Source: Thioalkalicoccus limnaeus (GTDB lineage: Bacteria; Pseudomonadota; Gammaproteobacteria; Chromatiales; Chromatiaceae). Taken from it: a DNA stretch of 64,000 bases. The notes under the pieces are model-generated. The model had not been told where the DNA came from. It worked only from the letters and a program-made list of their open reading frames with translations, and did no database searches. Positions within the stretch are counted from its first letter, which is position 1; each line of letters begins with the position of its first letter. Of the stretch, positions 45,321 through 54,667 are shown piece after piece. The stretch covers positions 186,001 to 250,000 of the forward strand of contig NZ_JBDKXB010000004.1 of NCBI RefSeq assembly GCF_041197575.1, given 5' to 3'. The position numbers and the translations under genes are program-made.

Positions 45321-45476
45321 CGAGCTCGATAGCGCTGCTATCCGCGCGCTGATGGTGTTCGGGCGTCGGCGGCTGATCTCGCAATGGCGCCATACAGCGT
45401 TGTCGTTTGCGTGCGGCCACCCGCGCTGGGGCATTTCGCAGGGGCGGGCAGGCGCCGTCGGCGGGTCGCAGGGCGG

Positions 45477-45875
45477 TCAATGATCCCTGGCCGCGAGCAC
45501 CCGAGCGACCATCGCCGCGCGTGTGCGCACGCCGAGCTTGACGAAGATGCGTCGAAGGTACGAGGAGACCGTCCATTCACTGAGGCGAAGCCGATGCGCG
45601 ATCTGTTTGTTGCCGTGCCCCTCGGCGACGAGTGCGGCCACCTGCAGTTCGCGCGGGGTCAGCAAATCCACTGGCGCGGGCAAGGGGTTTGGATCCTTGC
45701 TCGGTGCTGCGCGCAGTATCAGATACCGGTGCCCGAACAGCGAGCAATTGCCGATCACCTGCCCGGCGATCGGACGGCTACCAGTGGGACCCGAGGACTC
45801 GTTCCCTGATACCTCTTCCTCTGGCACGACCGCGCAGAGGGTCTCCCGGATCCGGAACTCGACGATCGCCTTCAT
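45477..45875 (-). CDS. LuxR-type HTH regulator
   Basis: A 132-residue regulator. The last 65 residues are a complete LuxR/FixJ DNA-binding domain: LTPRELQVAALVAEGHGNKQIAHRL, then SEWTVSSYLRRIFVKLGVRTRAAMVARVL. The N-terminal 60 residues are short and lack a receiver Asp or a signal domain I recognise. It lies 318 bp downstream of the ten-gene protease cassette on the same strand and could control it or be unrelated. It is convergent with typA. Confidence 0.85.
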   Translation of the reverse strand: MKAIVEFRIRETLCAVVPEEEVSGNESSGPTGSRPIAGQVIGNCSLFGHRYLILRAAPSKDPNPLPAPVDLLTPRELQVAALVAEGHGNKQIAHRLRLSEWTVSSYLRRIFVKLGVRTRAAMVARVLAARDH

Positions 45876-46193
45876 GACATGGTTCCTCGTCCGTTAAGCG
45901 AAGGAGGGCCGAAGCTGCCATGCGTCCCGCGGTCGAGCCTTGCTGCTTCTCTTTTTGGTCGGAAATGACGATAGCACAAACGGTATCGGAATTGATCCTC
46001 GATGACCGTGAGCTTTTCCCGACGTCGACGCTGGCTGACCGGTTTGGGTACCAAGGAGCCTGGCAGGCTTTGGTGGGTTTTGGACTCGTCTCCTCTCGGT
46101 TCAAGACGAGCCGCCGCCATCGTCGGTCGCGTCAACGCAGCTTGCCCCGGGACATCGACGGCCGAGTCGCGCCAATCGCCTCTTCCTCGGTCG
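45876..46193. other. Gap between protease cassette and LuxR-type gene
   Basis: A 318-bp region with a short plus-strand frame (about 45965-46231) that has no recognisable features and overlaps the protease gene end. I see no clear terminator or operator. The LuxR-type promoter must lie here. Confidence 0.4.
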
Positions 46194-47030
46194 TCAGAGG
46201 ACGCGCTGCATCGGCCTTCGGTCCTCGATGACGCGTTGCGGGTCGCGCAGATTCTCCGCGACGTCGCGGGTCACGCGCACGCCGCTGTTCATCAGGCCTG
46301 GCGGGGCCAGGACCGTGCCTTTGGCGCAGCCATAGGAGCGGCCGCGCTCGTCGAGGATCCCGGAGGTATGAATCCCGACGACCGCCGGGCCCCCGTTGAG
46401 GCTAGCCCAGATCGGACTGCCGCTGTGCCCGGGGCAGGTGTCGACCGTGTAAAACAGACGTCGCGGTGAAAACCGCCTGAGGCTTTCACTGTGATGCCAG
46501 AGGCTGCCGACGGGGCGATCGGCCGGATATCCGGCGACGGTGAGCGGCGTGCTGCCGCGCAGCCGCGCCATGTCGGCATCAGTCAGCACCTGCACGGGGA
46601 GAAAACGGGTGATACCTGGAAAGGGTTGCGGCAATACAATGAGCCCGTAGTCGTGGGCCTGGCGCTCGGCCGGGGAGCGGGCCTCGATGAAGCGGCGCGG
46701 GACGTAGGCCGCTGCGGCCATCTGTGCGCCGTACGGAAAACGGTCGCGATCGGCGCGGCCCGGTACCACGCGAACCCGCACCGGCGGCCGGCCGAGTTGC
46801 AGGCTATACAGGCAGTGCGCGGCGGTCAGTACCTTCCGCGGCCCGATCAGCGCGCCGCTGCAGCCGCGCCACATCTGGTCACCGAAATCCCGGCCCAGGT
46901 GGCAAACGGTGTTGTACGGGAAGCGTGCGGTGCGGGCCTCGTGGATCCGGTTGTCCGTCGGGCCGACCAACGCGTAATCCTGTTCGTCGAGCCCGGCCGG
47001 TGTGTCGAAGAATTCGAAAGCCGAAACCAT
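46194..47030 (-). CDS. V8/glutamyl-endopeptidase-like serine protease
   Basis: A 278-residue trypsin-fold serine protease. The triad is His72 (LTAAHCLY), Asp127 (HDYGLIVL) and Ser203 (CPGHSGSPIW), and the later VVGIHTSG strand is typical of the V8/glutamyl endopeptidase branch (S1B), which cuts after acidic residues. The ATG at 47030 is 4 bases after the stop of the upstream gene. No signal peptide or prosequence is evident, so it either acts inside the cell or leaves by another route. It is the last gene of the cassette. The acid-rich partner proteins of the cassette would be natural substrates for such a specificity; this is inference. Confidence 0.85.
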   Translation of the reverse strand: MVSAFEFFDTPAGLDEQDYALVGPTDNRIHEARTARFPYNTVCHLGRDFGDQMWRGCSGALIGPRKVLTAAHCLYSLQLGRPPVRVRVVPGRADRDRFPYGAQMAAAAYVPRRFIEARSPAERQAHDYGLIVLPQPFPGITRFLPVQVLTDADMARLRGSTPLTVAGYPADRPVGSLWHHSESLRRFSPRRLFYTVDTCPGHSGSPIWASLNGGPAVVGIHTSGILDERGRSYGCAKGTVLAPPGLMNSGVRVTRDVAENLRDPQRVIEDRRPMQRVL

Positions 47031-47034
47031 CGGA

Positions 47035-47622
47035 TCACGCCTCGGGGTTCTCGTCGAAGCCACCGGCCGGGTCGACGGGTGTCGCCGCCTCGGCATGGCC
47101 GAAAGGGAGGGCGGCAGCGTCGTCCGTAGGCGGTCGGAAACAATCATCCGGATCAGCGGTCAAGCGCTCCCAGATGTGCTCGAGGATGATGTCGGCCGTC
47201 GGACGCGCGGACAGGAACCCCACGGCGCGCGTGATGAAGGCGCGTTCCTCGGTATCGAGCAGCTCGGCGCGCTTCGTGTTGGTGTCACTCGAGGTGGCGG
47301 CCTCGGCCGGCTCGGTGAACAAGGCTTCTACACCTTCGCCGAAATCCTCGGGCGCTGGTTCGCCAGAGAGCTTGGCCGTCGATACTCGCCGGCGTGCACC
47401 CGGCTGATCACCAGTGACCGAGGTCTGTGCCGGACGCTCGCCGCACTGCTGCCGCAGCGGGGCCTTGGGCGTACCCCCGACGGGTTTGTCTTGCCGTGGT
47501 CTGTCCCGATGTCCAGTCAGGGATTCGATCTCGGCGAGGACCAGCGCATCCAGGTCGATGAGCCCAGGGGCTTTGCCCGGCGGCCGCATGGATCTCGGTT
47601 TCGTCGCGTGCTGTCGGTTCAT
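47035..47622 (-). CDS. Unrecognised cassette protein A
   Basis: A 195-residue protein of unknown family. The ATG at 47622 overlaps the stop of the upstream DUF4438 gene (ATGA) and has GGAG nearby. The first 110 residues are basic, Pro/Gly-rich and probably disordered. A more ordered helical part follows, including RAFITRAVGFLSARPTADII and LEHIWERLTADPDDCF, and the tail is acidic. It has no signal peptide or membrane segment. Because it is sandwiched between DUF4438 and protease genes with minimal spacing, it is very likely co-translated with them. Confidence 0.7.
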   Translation of the reverse strand: MNRQHATKPRSMRPPGKAPGLIDLDALVLAEIESLTGHRDRPRQDKPVGGTPKAPLRQQCGERPAQTSVTGDQPGARRRVSTAKLSGEPAPEDFGEGVEALFTEPAEAATSSDTNTKRAELLDTEERAFITRAVGFLSARPTADIILEHIWERLTADPDDCFRPPTDDAAALPFGHAEAATPVDPAGGFDENPEA

Positions 47623-48692
47623 GAGCAGGTCTCCAGGGACCAATGGACGGTTTCCCGAGGTCCGGCCAGTTCCTCTGGCGCGGCCGCTGGGGCGAACCGC
47701 GTAGTGATCCGCAAGGCGCCGGCGGCCTCTCGTCGCGGGAAGCGACCAGTGCGGCCGATCCCCGGTCGCAGTTCCAGGATGCGGGCCAGATTCGCGGTCG
47801 GGTCATGGATCGGCTCGAGCGCGTAGTCCGGGCCTGTCATCAGCTTGATCAGGCCAGGTCCATGGCCTTCGCGCGGGCTGTCACCATGCGTGATGACCCC
47901 GATCGTCGTATAACCGGGGCGTTTGGTCGCGGTCGAGCGCCCGTCGAGATCCTCGACCGCGATCAGGTCGCCGAAACGCAGCCGATCCAGGCGATAACGG
48001 TGCCGCGTTGCGGGATCGGCAAGTGGCAAATCCGTATGACCGGGGCAGGGTTCTTGGGCGCAGACACCGGTGACCATGATCCGACCCGGGACCCGGTGCG
48101 CGACAGGCACTGCCAGACGGTGCGACCGCGAACGCAGGCCCCAGCGCCGCAGCAGCGGGGGCGAGCAGTTGAACAGCCGCAGCTCGGCGTGGTCCAGAAG
48201 CTTCAGCCCCATGCCGTGCGCGTAGACCTGGATCCGATCACCGAGACGCAGGCGCCGGATCACGGGATCGGCGAAGTCGACCGATACCTGGTTGACGCCA
48301 TGCACCTTGCCCGTCACGATGCCACGCCGGCCCGCGCAGGGTCCGCTCACCACGCGCGCCAGATTGCCGATGCAGACGTAGCCGTTGAGGGCCAGGTTCG
48401 CCGCGTCCGGCCGACCGCGCAGAGCGCGTTGGCGGTTCTCGATCGCGACCCCGGGCGTCAGTCGGTCGGCGGCCAGACCGACGCAAAGAGCCCCGATCCG
48501 GTGGCTGATCACGATGCCCCCGGGTCCGGGCAGCAGGCCCGCAATCCCGTCGCGGTTTCCGGTCCGATCTTGTGTCGGGGATGCGACCTCGCCGACGACC
48601 GCGACCATGACCAATTGATCGAGGTTCATCCGAGGCGCGCCGGCCCGTCGGCGCGCCGACGGCAGAGGCGGAGCGAGCGGAGGTCGTTTCAT
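47619..48692 (-). CDS. DUF4438 domain protein
   Basis: A 357-residue protein matching the DUF4438 family known from structural genomics of Thermotoga. Aligned parts include VMVAVVGEVASPT, a Gly/Pro loop LPGPGGIVISHRIG, DRLTPGVAI, GRRGIVTGKVHGVNQVSVDF and YAHGMGLKLLDH, then LRFGDLIAVEDLDG and GVITHGDSPREGHGPGL. The family has unknown activity. The ATG at 48692 overlaps the upstream stop (ATGA); a second Met at 48629 is where the family similarity begins. It is an unusual member to find among protease genes. Confidence 0.82.
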   Translation of the reverse strand: MKRPPLAPPLPSARRRAGAPRMNLDQLVMVAVVGEVASPTQDRTGNRDGIAGLLPGPGGIVISHRIGALCVGLAADRLTPGVAIENRQRALRGRPDAANLALNGYVCIGNLARVVSGPCAGRRGIVTGKVHGVNQVSVDFADPVIRRLRLGDRIQVYAHGMGLKLLDHAELRLFNCSPPLLRRWGLRSRSHRLAVPVAHRVPGRIMVTGVCAQEPCPGHTDLPLADPATRHRYRLDRLRFGDLIAVEDLDGRSTATKRPGYTTIGVITHGDSPREGHGPGLIKLMTGPDYALEPIHDPTANLARILELRPGIGRTGRFPRREAAGALRITTRFAPAAAPEELAGPRETVHWSLETCS

Positions 48693-49516
48693 GGCAGCCG
48701 ATACCAAAAGGCGGTCGCGTCCTGCCAGAGGTCGTCGGCGCTGTCGGATAGCCTGTCGGCGCCGAGGTCTGGCGCAGGCTCGCCGGGGATCTCCGGCAGG
48801 AAGGCGCGCGGCGCGACCAGGTGAACGAAGGTCAGATCGAGGCCGGTCCAACAGAGTTCGAGGACCCCGCTTCGGGCGAGCACCGGCGTCAGCAGGCGGC
48901 GCAGCGGTTGCGATGCGACCGCGCCGACCTCGTGACTTTCGATGCCGCAGGTCGCAAGCAAACTGGCGAGTGCGGGGACACCTTGGTCCGGTTCGGCTAG
49001 CGTCAGGATCAGCGGGCGATAGCGGGCCATCGCTGCCGCGAGTGCGGTCGCGTCCATCGCTCCGCCCAGCAGGGGTAGCGCCGGTTCCATGTCTGGGGAG
49101 ACATGCAGTAGGCGCCGCTCGAGGGCCGCTCCAAGCCGCTCGAAGCGCTCGATGACCTCCGCGTCCACCTCCTTCGGTAAGCGGGATTCGTGCATGGCGT
49201 CGCCTGCCCAGTAGAGCTTCACGGCCGAGAGGCCGAGATCGAGCCGCACCCGCTCCCACTGCGCGAGTGCGCGTGGGTCCGGCGCCCGCCCTGGGCTGGA
49301 CGCGAACGGATCCGTCAGCAGGTCTGCCGGGCACCGCTGGTAGTGCGCGGTGTTGTCGAGAATCGACCAGAGTCGCGGCACCAGGCAGACCCGCAATTCC
49401 TCGGCGAGGCGCAGCGCGAGCATCGGGCCCTGTGTCGCTAGAGCAAGCCGGATGTCGAGGACGCAGAGCCAGCCTTTGGAATCGACTGTGACCTGGAATG
49501 GTGGCAGTGGGCCCAT
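48689..49516 (-). CDS. Unrecognised cassette protein B
   Basis: A 275-residue soluble protein of unknown family. It is helical and rich in Leu/Ala, with WLCVLDIRLALATQG near the N-terminus, LRVCLVPRLWSILDN, and a mid-region LYWAGDAMHESRLPKEVD. The C-terminal half has repeated Leu-rich helices and SGVLELCWTGLDLTFVHL. No signal peptide. Its stop overlaps the DUF4438 start (ATGA), and the gene lies 22 bp after the HETGH protein gene. Confidence 0.7.
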   Translation of the reverse strand: MGPLPPFQVTVDSKGWLCVLDIRLALATQGPMLALRLAEELRVCLVPRLWSILDNTAHYQRCPADLLTDPFASSPGRAPDPRALAQWERVRLDLGLSAVKLYWAGDAMHESRLPKEVDAEVIERFERLGAALERRLLHVSPDMEPALPLLGGAMDATALAAAMARYRPLILTLAEPDQGVPALASLLATCGIESHEVGAVASQPLRRLLTPVLARSGVLELCWTGLDLTFVHLVAPRAFLPEIPGEPAPDLGADRLSDSADDLWQDATAFWYRLP

Positions 49517-49538
49517 GGCGGTGCTCCTCGCTCAGGGG

Positions 49539-50642
49539 TCAAGACGCGAGGGCCAGCGATGGCGGCCGCTTCTTGATGCCGAGCGTCGAGCGCAACGCGG
49601 TGCCGACCCCGGGGAAGGCTCGTCCCTCGGCCGTCATCCGATAGGCGGCGATCCAGGCCTCGGCATGCGCGCCGAACGGCCGCGCCTCGGAGCGGAACAC
49701 GAGCGGGTCAGCGGTCGTCTCGAAATCCTGGTCGGCGATCCATTGCAGGATGCGCCGGCCGCTTTCGGCCATCTTCGCGCGTTGCGAGAGCTCCGCCATC
49801 CCGCCGAGATGTCGGTTGCTGACCACCTCGATCACATCCCACTTGGTGTTCGCGTCGAAGGCCTTCTTGATGTCGGGCTGGTCGAACAGATCGAGCAGCG
49901 TGTGCAGGTAGTGGCCGGTCTCATGGGTCAGGGCCAGGATGTTGCCGTAGCTCGAACGGTCCAGCGCGAAGCGCAGGTCGGTGCCGAGCCGCTGGATGCT
50001 GGCCAGATTTCCGAAGGGCCGGTCGTCGATGTCCTGCGAGCCGCGGATCACCTCGCCGACGGTCAGATCGCGGAAGTATTGGGCCATGGCTGCCATGAAG
50101 GCGACGAGCTGGCGATGGAATCCCTGATTGACGATGGCCCCGGCCGGCGCCGGCGCGTTGCCGTAGTTGAACACGCGGCGGTACGCGATCATGCGGTCGC
50201 GCAGCGCGTAGCGCAGCGGCTTCCACTTTTCGAGGATATAGAGCGCCCGCGCACCGGGTCCGCGCTGCACGCGCATCCGGCCCAACTGGAAGAGCTGCCG
50301 CAGCACGTCGGCGACCTGAAAGGCCTTCATCCGCTCGTGCTGATAGATGTAGTAGAGCTCGGCGGAGGCATGGAGCTGGCTCGGGATCACCGACTCGTCG
50401 AAATCCGGCACCAAATGGGCATAGGCCAGGTCGCCGAACGGCAACACGCCTTTGGCGCCGAAGCCGATCAGATCGGCGAAGCCAGCGGCCGCATCCCCGG
50501 AGGCTCCCTGCTGCAATTCGCCGAAACGCCGCTCGAACTCGCCTTCGAGATGCTTGCGCTCCTCCGGCGGGAGCTGCGCCAACTGCTCGCGCAGGAAGCG
50601 CTGCCAGAGGCGGGTGATGGTTTCGTAGTTTTCGTAAGCCAT
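49539..50642 (-). CDS. Unrecognised protein with HETGH motif
   Basis: A 367-residue protein. Its one telling motif is LALTHETGHYLHTL (HETGH at 240-244), which fits the zinc-binding HExxH helix of metallopeptidases; a third ligand is not obvious (Glu or His residues in 267-330 are candidates, e.g. near RPFGAHAEAW). The N-terminal 100 residues are helical, and the middle is basic. No signal peptide or membrane segment. If it is a peptidase it belongs to a family I do not recognise; if not, the motif may be structural. It precedes cassette protein B by 22 bp. Confidence 0.7.
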   Translation of the reverse strand: MAYENYETITRLWQRFLREQLAQLPPEERKHLEGEFERRFGELQQGASGDAAAGFADLIGFGAKGVLPFGDLAYAHLVPDFDESVIPSQLHASAELYYIYQHERMKAFQVADVLRQLFQLGRMRVQRGPGARALYILEKWKPLRYALRDRMIAYRRVFNYGNAPAPAGAIVNQGFHRQLVAFMAAMAQYFRDLTVGEVIRGSQDIDDRPFGNLASIQRLGTDLRFALDRSSYGNILALTHETGHYLHTLLDLFDQPDIKKAFDANTKWDVIEVVSNRHLGGMAELSQRAKMAESGRRILQWIADQDFETTADPLVFRSEARPFGAHAEAWIAAYRMTAEGRAFPGVGTALRSTLGIKKRPPSLALAS

Positions 50643-50763
50643 GGTCGTTCCCCGTCGTCAGCCGGCTCGGTCTTGCGACATGACGGCCTGTTGATGTCTT
50701 GGAACCGCTACCGATAGTGCCCGCGGGCGATTCGGCTCGGGGCAGTCCACGTCTTCGTGCAAC

Positions 50764-51300
50764 TCAACGCGCCGATGAAGAGCCGGCGCTTGCCATCGCC
50801 GTCAGCTCTCGGCCGATCCAGCGCAGGAGCATGCCGGTCGTCAAGATCCCGATTGGTCTGCTCTCCTTCGTGACGATCAGTCGCTTGATCCGATGATCGT
50901 CGAAGGATCGAATCGCCTCTGCAACCGAATCGTCATGGCTTATGCAGAACACCTTTTTTGCCGGGATCAGATAGGACGCGGAAGTCTTTTCGAGGCCCTC
51001 ATCCAGAATGGCTTGGCGTACTTCGGTGGCGCATAGGATGCCTGCGAATACGGTGTTCTGGAAAACGATCAGCATGCCGACATGATGCGCGTTCATGGCC
51101 GCGAGTGCTTCACGCATCGATTGATCCTTCTGGATCGCGGCAATCGCGATCGGAACATCGCCGATGGTTTCGTGAACCCGACGCTGTAGGATCAGGGCAT
51201 CGACCAAGTTCCCTTGGCCTTCAATCGCCAAGGCAGCTCGGCCGATACCGTTGCTCATGGTCTGCAGGGTGGAAAAGACTGCGGGACCTCTCGATTTCAT
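50764..51300 (-). CDS. CBS-domain-pair protein
   Basis: A 178-residue protein with two CBS domains. The first (about 48-105) has IAIAAIQKDQSMREALAAMNAHHVGMLIVF and the second (about 112-165) has VFCISHDDSVAEAIRSFDDHRIKRLIVTKES and GILTTGMLL. CBS pairs bind adenosyl nucleotides such as AMP or ATP and act as energy sensors. Its start overlaps the stop of the 665-residue cassette gene (ATGA). A 121-bp gap follows before the HETGH gene. It may sense cell status for the cassette, which is inferred. Confidence 0.85.
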   Translation of the reverse strand: MKSRGPAVFSTLQTMSNGIGRAALAIEGQGNLVDALILQRRVHETIGDVPIAIAAIQKDQSMREALAAMNAHHVGMLIVFQNTVFAGILCATEVRQAILDEGLEKTSASYLIPAKKVFCISHDDSVAEAIRSFDDHRIKRLIVTKESRPIGILTTGMLLRWIGRELTAMASAGSSSAR

Positions 51301-53294
51301 GACTCACCTCCGCCCTCGGAATCACGCCAGTAGGTGAAGCCCGCAAGGCTGGTCTCGAAATGCGGCGGGATATCCGGCTTGAACTGATCGCAGCGCTGAT
51401 CGATGTGCACGGCGTCGATCGCCGCGGCCAAGAGTGCGGCTGTTGGGGTCAGTTCGTTGCCATTGAATCGGAGGCAGGAGGGGGCCATGGTCCGCAAGAG
51501 GCTGACCCAGCCTTGCTCCATCGCCTGCTGGAGACACAGCTCCTGGTGCATCTGGCGGCAGACCTCGCGGTGCTCGATCAGTGTCGTCAATGCCTGTGGC
51601 GGAACGACGGCGATGTGTTCGATGTCGAGGTTCGGATCGCTGCCTATCATTGCGGATATCACTTCACGTACCTCCTGTCCGAGGTCCTTGAAGCTAATGC
51701 ATTCGTAGCCGGTGATAGGCGCTGGCTGCGACTGGATCTTGAATGCGTCGAGCTTCCATGGTCTCGTCAATGGCGGGGTACCGTTGTTGCAAACGGGGTG
51801 ATCGCCTTTCCACCAAAGCAGGTCGCGGATATTCCGGAGCGACACATCGAGCGCCGATGCAGGTGTAACACACGTCAGCCCTTCGCAGGTGGCCACAAGG
51901 GCGGTATTGTTTACGTCCGATGCCGGCGGGCAGACCGCCTTGCGTTTCCCGCCCAGCCAATCCTCGTTCTCATCGATCAGCAGATCGATCAATACCCCAT
52001 AGGCCGCCGCTCGCTGCTCGGGCTCTTGGGTGTTGGTGGAGCCCAGCGCATAGAGATCGATCGCGCGATCCACGTCATAGAGGATCTTGTCGAGCATGAT
52101 CTGACACCTGACCTGCTCGGTCGAGCAATTGCAACCCAGATAGCAGTCCAATTCATTAGCGAGGCGCCCGCGTTCGAGAACGAGTTCGATCAGTCGGGCC
52201 GTGGGCGCGTCTGGTCCACTCATGCCGTAGAGGCCGTAGAACACGATCGGTGGGCGGGCGATGTAGAGTAGGCGTGCACCGCTGCTGCCGTGCTCGAAGG
52301 CATCCAGGAACAGCTGGATCGCGCTGAGGTAAGCGGCGAGCGGTGGCGACTCGGGGTCCACCAACCGGGCGGCCAGCATGATCAGGCGTCGGAAACGCTC
52401 CAACAGGATGTGGGACATGGAGCCGAGGGCACGGAGGTCCTCGCCTGTCCCGGCGGTCGACCAATGCAGCAGTTGGTCCAGCGCTCGCGCGACATAAGTC
52501 TCTTCGAACAGTGTGCGCAGATCGGAGTGGCCGCTTACCTCGAGACGTTGCACGAACTGGCGATAGGCGACCAGGCCGCGTGGCCAATCGTTCGGTCCGT
52601 AGCTCTCCTGGCTTGTCCCGATCAGATTGCGCAGCGCATAGATGACCGCGTCGCGTCGCCCCTGCAACTCGCTGGCCGGTGCCTGCAGCAGGAAGCGTGC
52701 GCCCCCCTGGCCGGTGTTGGCGATGGCGTCGCCGAGCAGGACCAGGATCATCGCCGAGACCTCGTCGAGACTCTTGGCCAGGTGGCGATAGGACGGGCTG
52801 AGGTTCGGTGTCAGGGCGCCGACGTAACGAGCCAAACGGGCATAGCCGCAGAGCATCCGGCGCGCGGACATGGCCGCATCGCGCTGCCGGGGGTCCATGC
52901 CGAAACGGGCCGCCGCGGTGCCCTCGGCGACGACTTGATGAATAGACGTGGACCAGCCGTGCAGCTCCGCGCGGATGTCTTTGAGCGAGGCGTTTGCCAT
53001 CAGCGCCTGGAGGTCGCGATCCACGTCGTCCTTCGCCTGCCTCAATTCCAGGTCAGAGGAACCGATGCCCGGGTCGCTGATCGCGATCGGGCGCTGCGGT
53101 ACGAAGGGCAGACCAGATCGCTCTTGCTCCAAGGCCTGGCGTTCGTCGACATACCGCTCCCGCAGCGCCTTGGAGATGGCCTCGGGGTCGCGTGGATCGC
53201 TGACCCGCAGGTGCCGGCGGATCAGGTTGTCCAACGCGACGGCGGCCTGGGAGCGCTCGACGGGCAGCGGGCTGGTAGGGGTCTGTTGGCTCAT
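51297..53294 (-). CDS. Large unrecognised cassette protein C
   Basis: A 665-residue protein with no family I can name. The ATG at 53294 has a GAGGTGA site; the frame extends 11 codons further upstream. It is mostly alpha-helical and soluble, without signal peptide or membrane spans. A cysteine-rich patch (DCYLGCNCSTEQVRCQ, about 400-415) and further Cys near CEGLTC suggest metal binding or disulfides. Because the ATGA overlap joins it to the CBS gene, the two products are probably made together. Its size would suit a scaffold or sensor. Confidence 0.7.
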   Translation of the reverse strand: MSQQTPTSPLPVERSQAAVALDNLIRRHLRVSDPRDPEAISKALRERYVDERQALEQERSGLPFVPQRPIAISDPGIGSSDLELRQAKDDVDRDLQALMANASLKDIRAELHGWSTSIHQVVAEGTAAARFGMDPRQRDAAMSARRMLCGYARLARYVGALTPNLSPSYRHLAKSLDEVSAMILVLLGDAIANTGQGGARFLLQAPASELQGRRDAVIYALRNLIGTSQESYGPNDWPRGLVAYRQFVQRLEVSGHSDLRTLFEETYVARALDQLLHWSTAGTGEDLRALGSMSHILLERFRRLIMLAARLVDPESPPLAAYLSAIQLFLDAFEHGSSGARLLYIARPPIVFYGLYGMSGPDAPTARLIELVLERGRLANELDCYLGCNCSTEQVRCQIMLDKILYDVDRAIDLYALGSTNTQEPEQRAAAYGVLIDLLIDENEDWLGGKRKAVCPPASDVNNTALVATCEGLTCVTPASALDVSLRNIRDLLWWKGDHPVCNNGTPPLTRPWKLDAFKIQSQPAPITGYECISFKDLGQEVREVISAMIGSDPNLDIEHIAVVPPQALTTLIEHREVCRQMHQELCLQQAMEQGWVSLLRTMAPSCLRFNGNELTPTAALLAAAIDAVHIDQRCDQFKPDIPPHFETSLAGFTYWRDSEGGGES

Positions 53295-53310
53295 GGTCTC
53301 ACCTCGATGC

Positions 53311-54663
53311 TCAGGCGGCGATGGCAAGTGGATTCTGGGTGGCGGCGCGCGGGGCCTTGGTCGGGTCGGCCAGATGCCGGATCACCAGGTCGGACAAGGG
53401 GCCAGCCGGGGCACCCAAGCCAAGCGCGTAACGGCTGGCACTGACCAGGAAGCGGGGCGGGAGGTCGGTTGGCACCTGGTTGTTGGCCAGCGACCGGGCC
53501 GCGGCGCGAATCGCGTGTTCGTCGGCCTGGCGGAATGGGATCACGTCGGCTAGGGCCCGTTGCGCCAGGCCTCGCCGGGTCTGAAAGGCGACCTCGTCGA
53601 CCACGGCCGGGATCACGTCGCCGGCCGTCGCGAGCAGCACCGTCGGAATCCGGTGGTCACGCGGCAGGCGGTAAAGGGTACGCCAGACCTCTCTCACGCG
53701 CGCCGCTTCAGCGTCGAAGCCCATCCGGGTCAGCATCTCGGCGAGGATCATCGCGCGCAAGTAACCGGTTGGATGAGCGCCGCCGGGTTGATAGGTCAGG
53801 GTGCGTTGAACCGGATGGGCAAGAAAGTCCAGCATGCCCCAGGCCGCCGCCGGCCCGCCGAGCAGCAAGGCGGCGAGATCGGCGAAGATCTCCTTGTGCC
53901 AGCGTCGATAGATGCTGCCGACCAGGGCCGGCGCGCGCGATCGTGCCAGCCTGTGGACCACGGCGTCCTGGTTCTTTTGCCATAGACCCAAGTCGGCCTG
54001 CAGGTTGTGTGCGACCTCGTGCAGGAAGACCGCCTGCCAGGGGTTGTCGCGGTCCCACGGGATGCGGATCAGCGGGAACGGATTCGGTTCGCCGAGCAAC
54101 CGCGACAGCGCAATCCCGCGGCGGGTCGTCGCCGGCGAGTAGCCGTGCTCCATATAGGTCAGCGGCTTCAGCATAGGCCCGCGAAACACCAACGGCGCGG
54201 CCTGGCGCACCGCGGCGTAGCAGTCCACGGCGATCGCGTCGTGTGCGGCCAAGGCGGGTGCGAAGGCCGATCCGCGCTGACTGAAGACCTCGAAGAACAT
54301 ACCGAAGGCTCGCCGGGCCCGGTCGATCTCACGCTCGACCAGGGCCAGATAGACCAGCACCCGGTCGGGCGTCGAGCGCCGCCAGTTGGCATCGAGGTAC
54401 GTCAACCGGGCCGTCACATGCCGGTCGATGGCCCGCAGCCGTCGGTTGGCCGCCGCGAAATGGGCGGCCGAGGGCGCGTAGGGGCGATCCTGGGCCCTCA
54501 GCCCAACCCTGTGTGGCGTCAGCTTCGACAGGCGCCGGGCGCGGGCGACCAGCGTTCGGACCTTGTCGTGCAGGAAGGGTTGTACCATCGCCGGCATGAC
54601 CATCACCAAGTGTCCAGTCAGATGCACGTCGCGTTCAGGCCGAGCCCTGCTCACGCCCCGCAT
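53311..54663 (-). CDS. Predicted zinc metallopeptidase (HEVAH, gluzincin-like)
   Basis: A 450-residue protein starting at the ATG at 54663, 4 bases after the stop of the next gene upstream. Around residue 215 is FLHEVAHNLQADLG (HEVAH 215-219), and 38 residues later KEIFADLAALLLGG (Glu258), the spacing and sequence of a gluzincin third ligand with its ExxxD helix. The following GAHPTGYLRAMILAEML resembles the substrate-binding segment of related peptidases. No signal peptide. The N-terminal 110 residues are basic. It probably cleaves proteins within the cassette; the family could not be named. Confidence 0.75.
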   Translation of the reverse strand: MRGVSRARPERDVHLTGHLVMVMPAMVQPFLHDKVRTLVARARRLSKLTPHRVGLRAQDRPYAPSAAHFAAANRRLRAIDRHVTARLTYLDANWRRSTPDRVLVYLALVEREIDRARRAFGMFFEVFSQRGSAFAPALAAHDAIAVDCYAAVRQAAPLVFRGPMLKPLTYMEHGYSPATTRRGIALSRLLGEPNPFPLIRIPWDRDNPWQAVFLHEVAHNLQADLGLWQKNQDAVVHRLARSRAPALVGSIYRRWHKEIFADLAALLLGGPAAAWGMLDFLAHPVQRTLTYQPGGAHPTGYLRAMILAEMLTRMGFDAEAARVREVWRTLYRLPRDHRIPTVLLATAGDVIPAVVDEVAFQTRRGLAQRALADVIPFRQADEHAIRAAARSLANNQVPTDLPPRFLVSASRYALGLGAPAGPLSDLVIRHLADPTKAPRAATQNPLAIAA

Positions 54664-54667
54664 TGCC

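Noticed and set aside
43089..45434. A long open frame antisense to typA
   Set aside because: It is an artefact of the high-GC typA coding sequence, which has all GTPase motifs.
45965..46231. A plus-strand frame in the gap after the protease cassette
   Set aside because: Its sequence is not protein-like after residue 45, it overlaps the protease gene end, and it has no ribosome-binding site.
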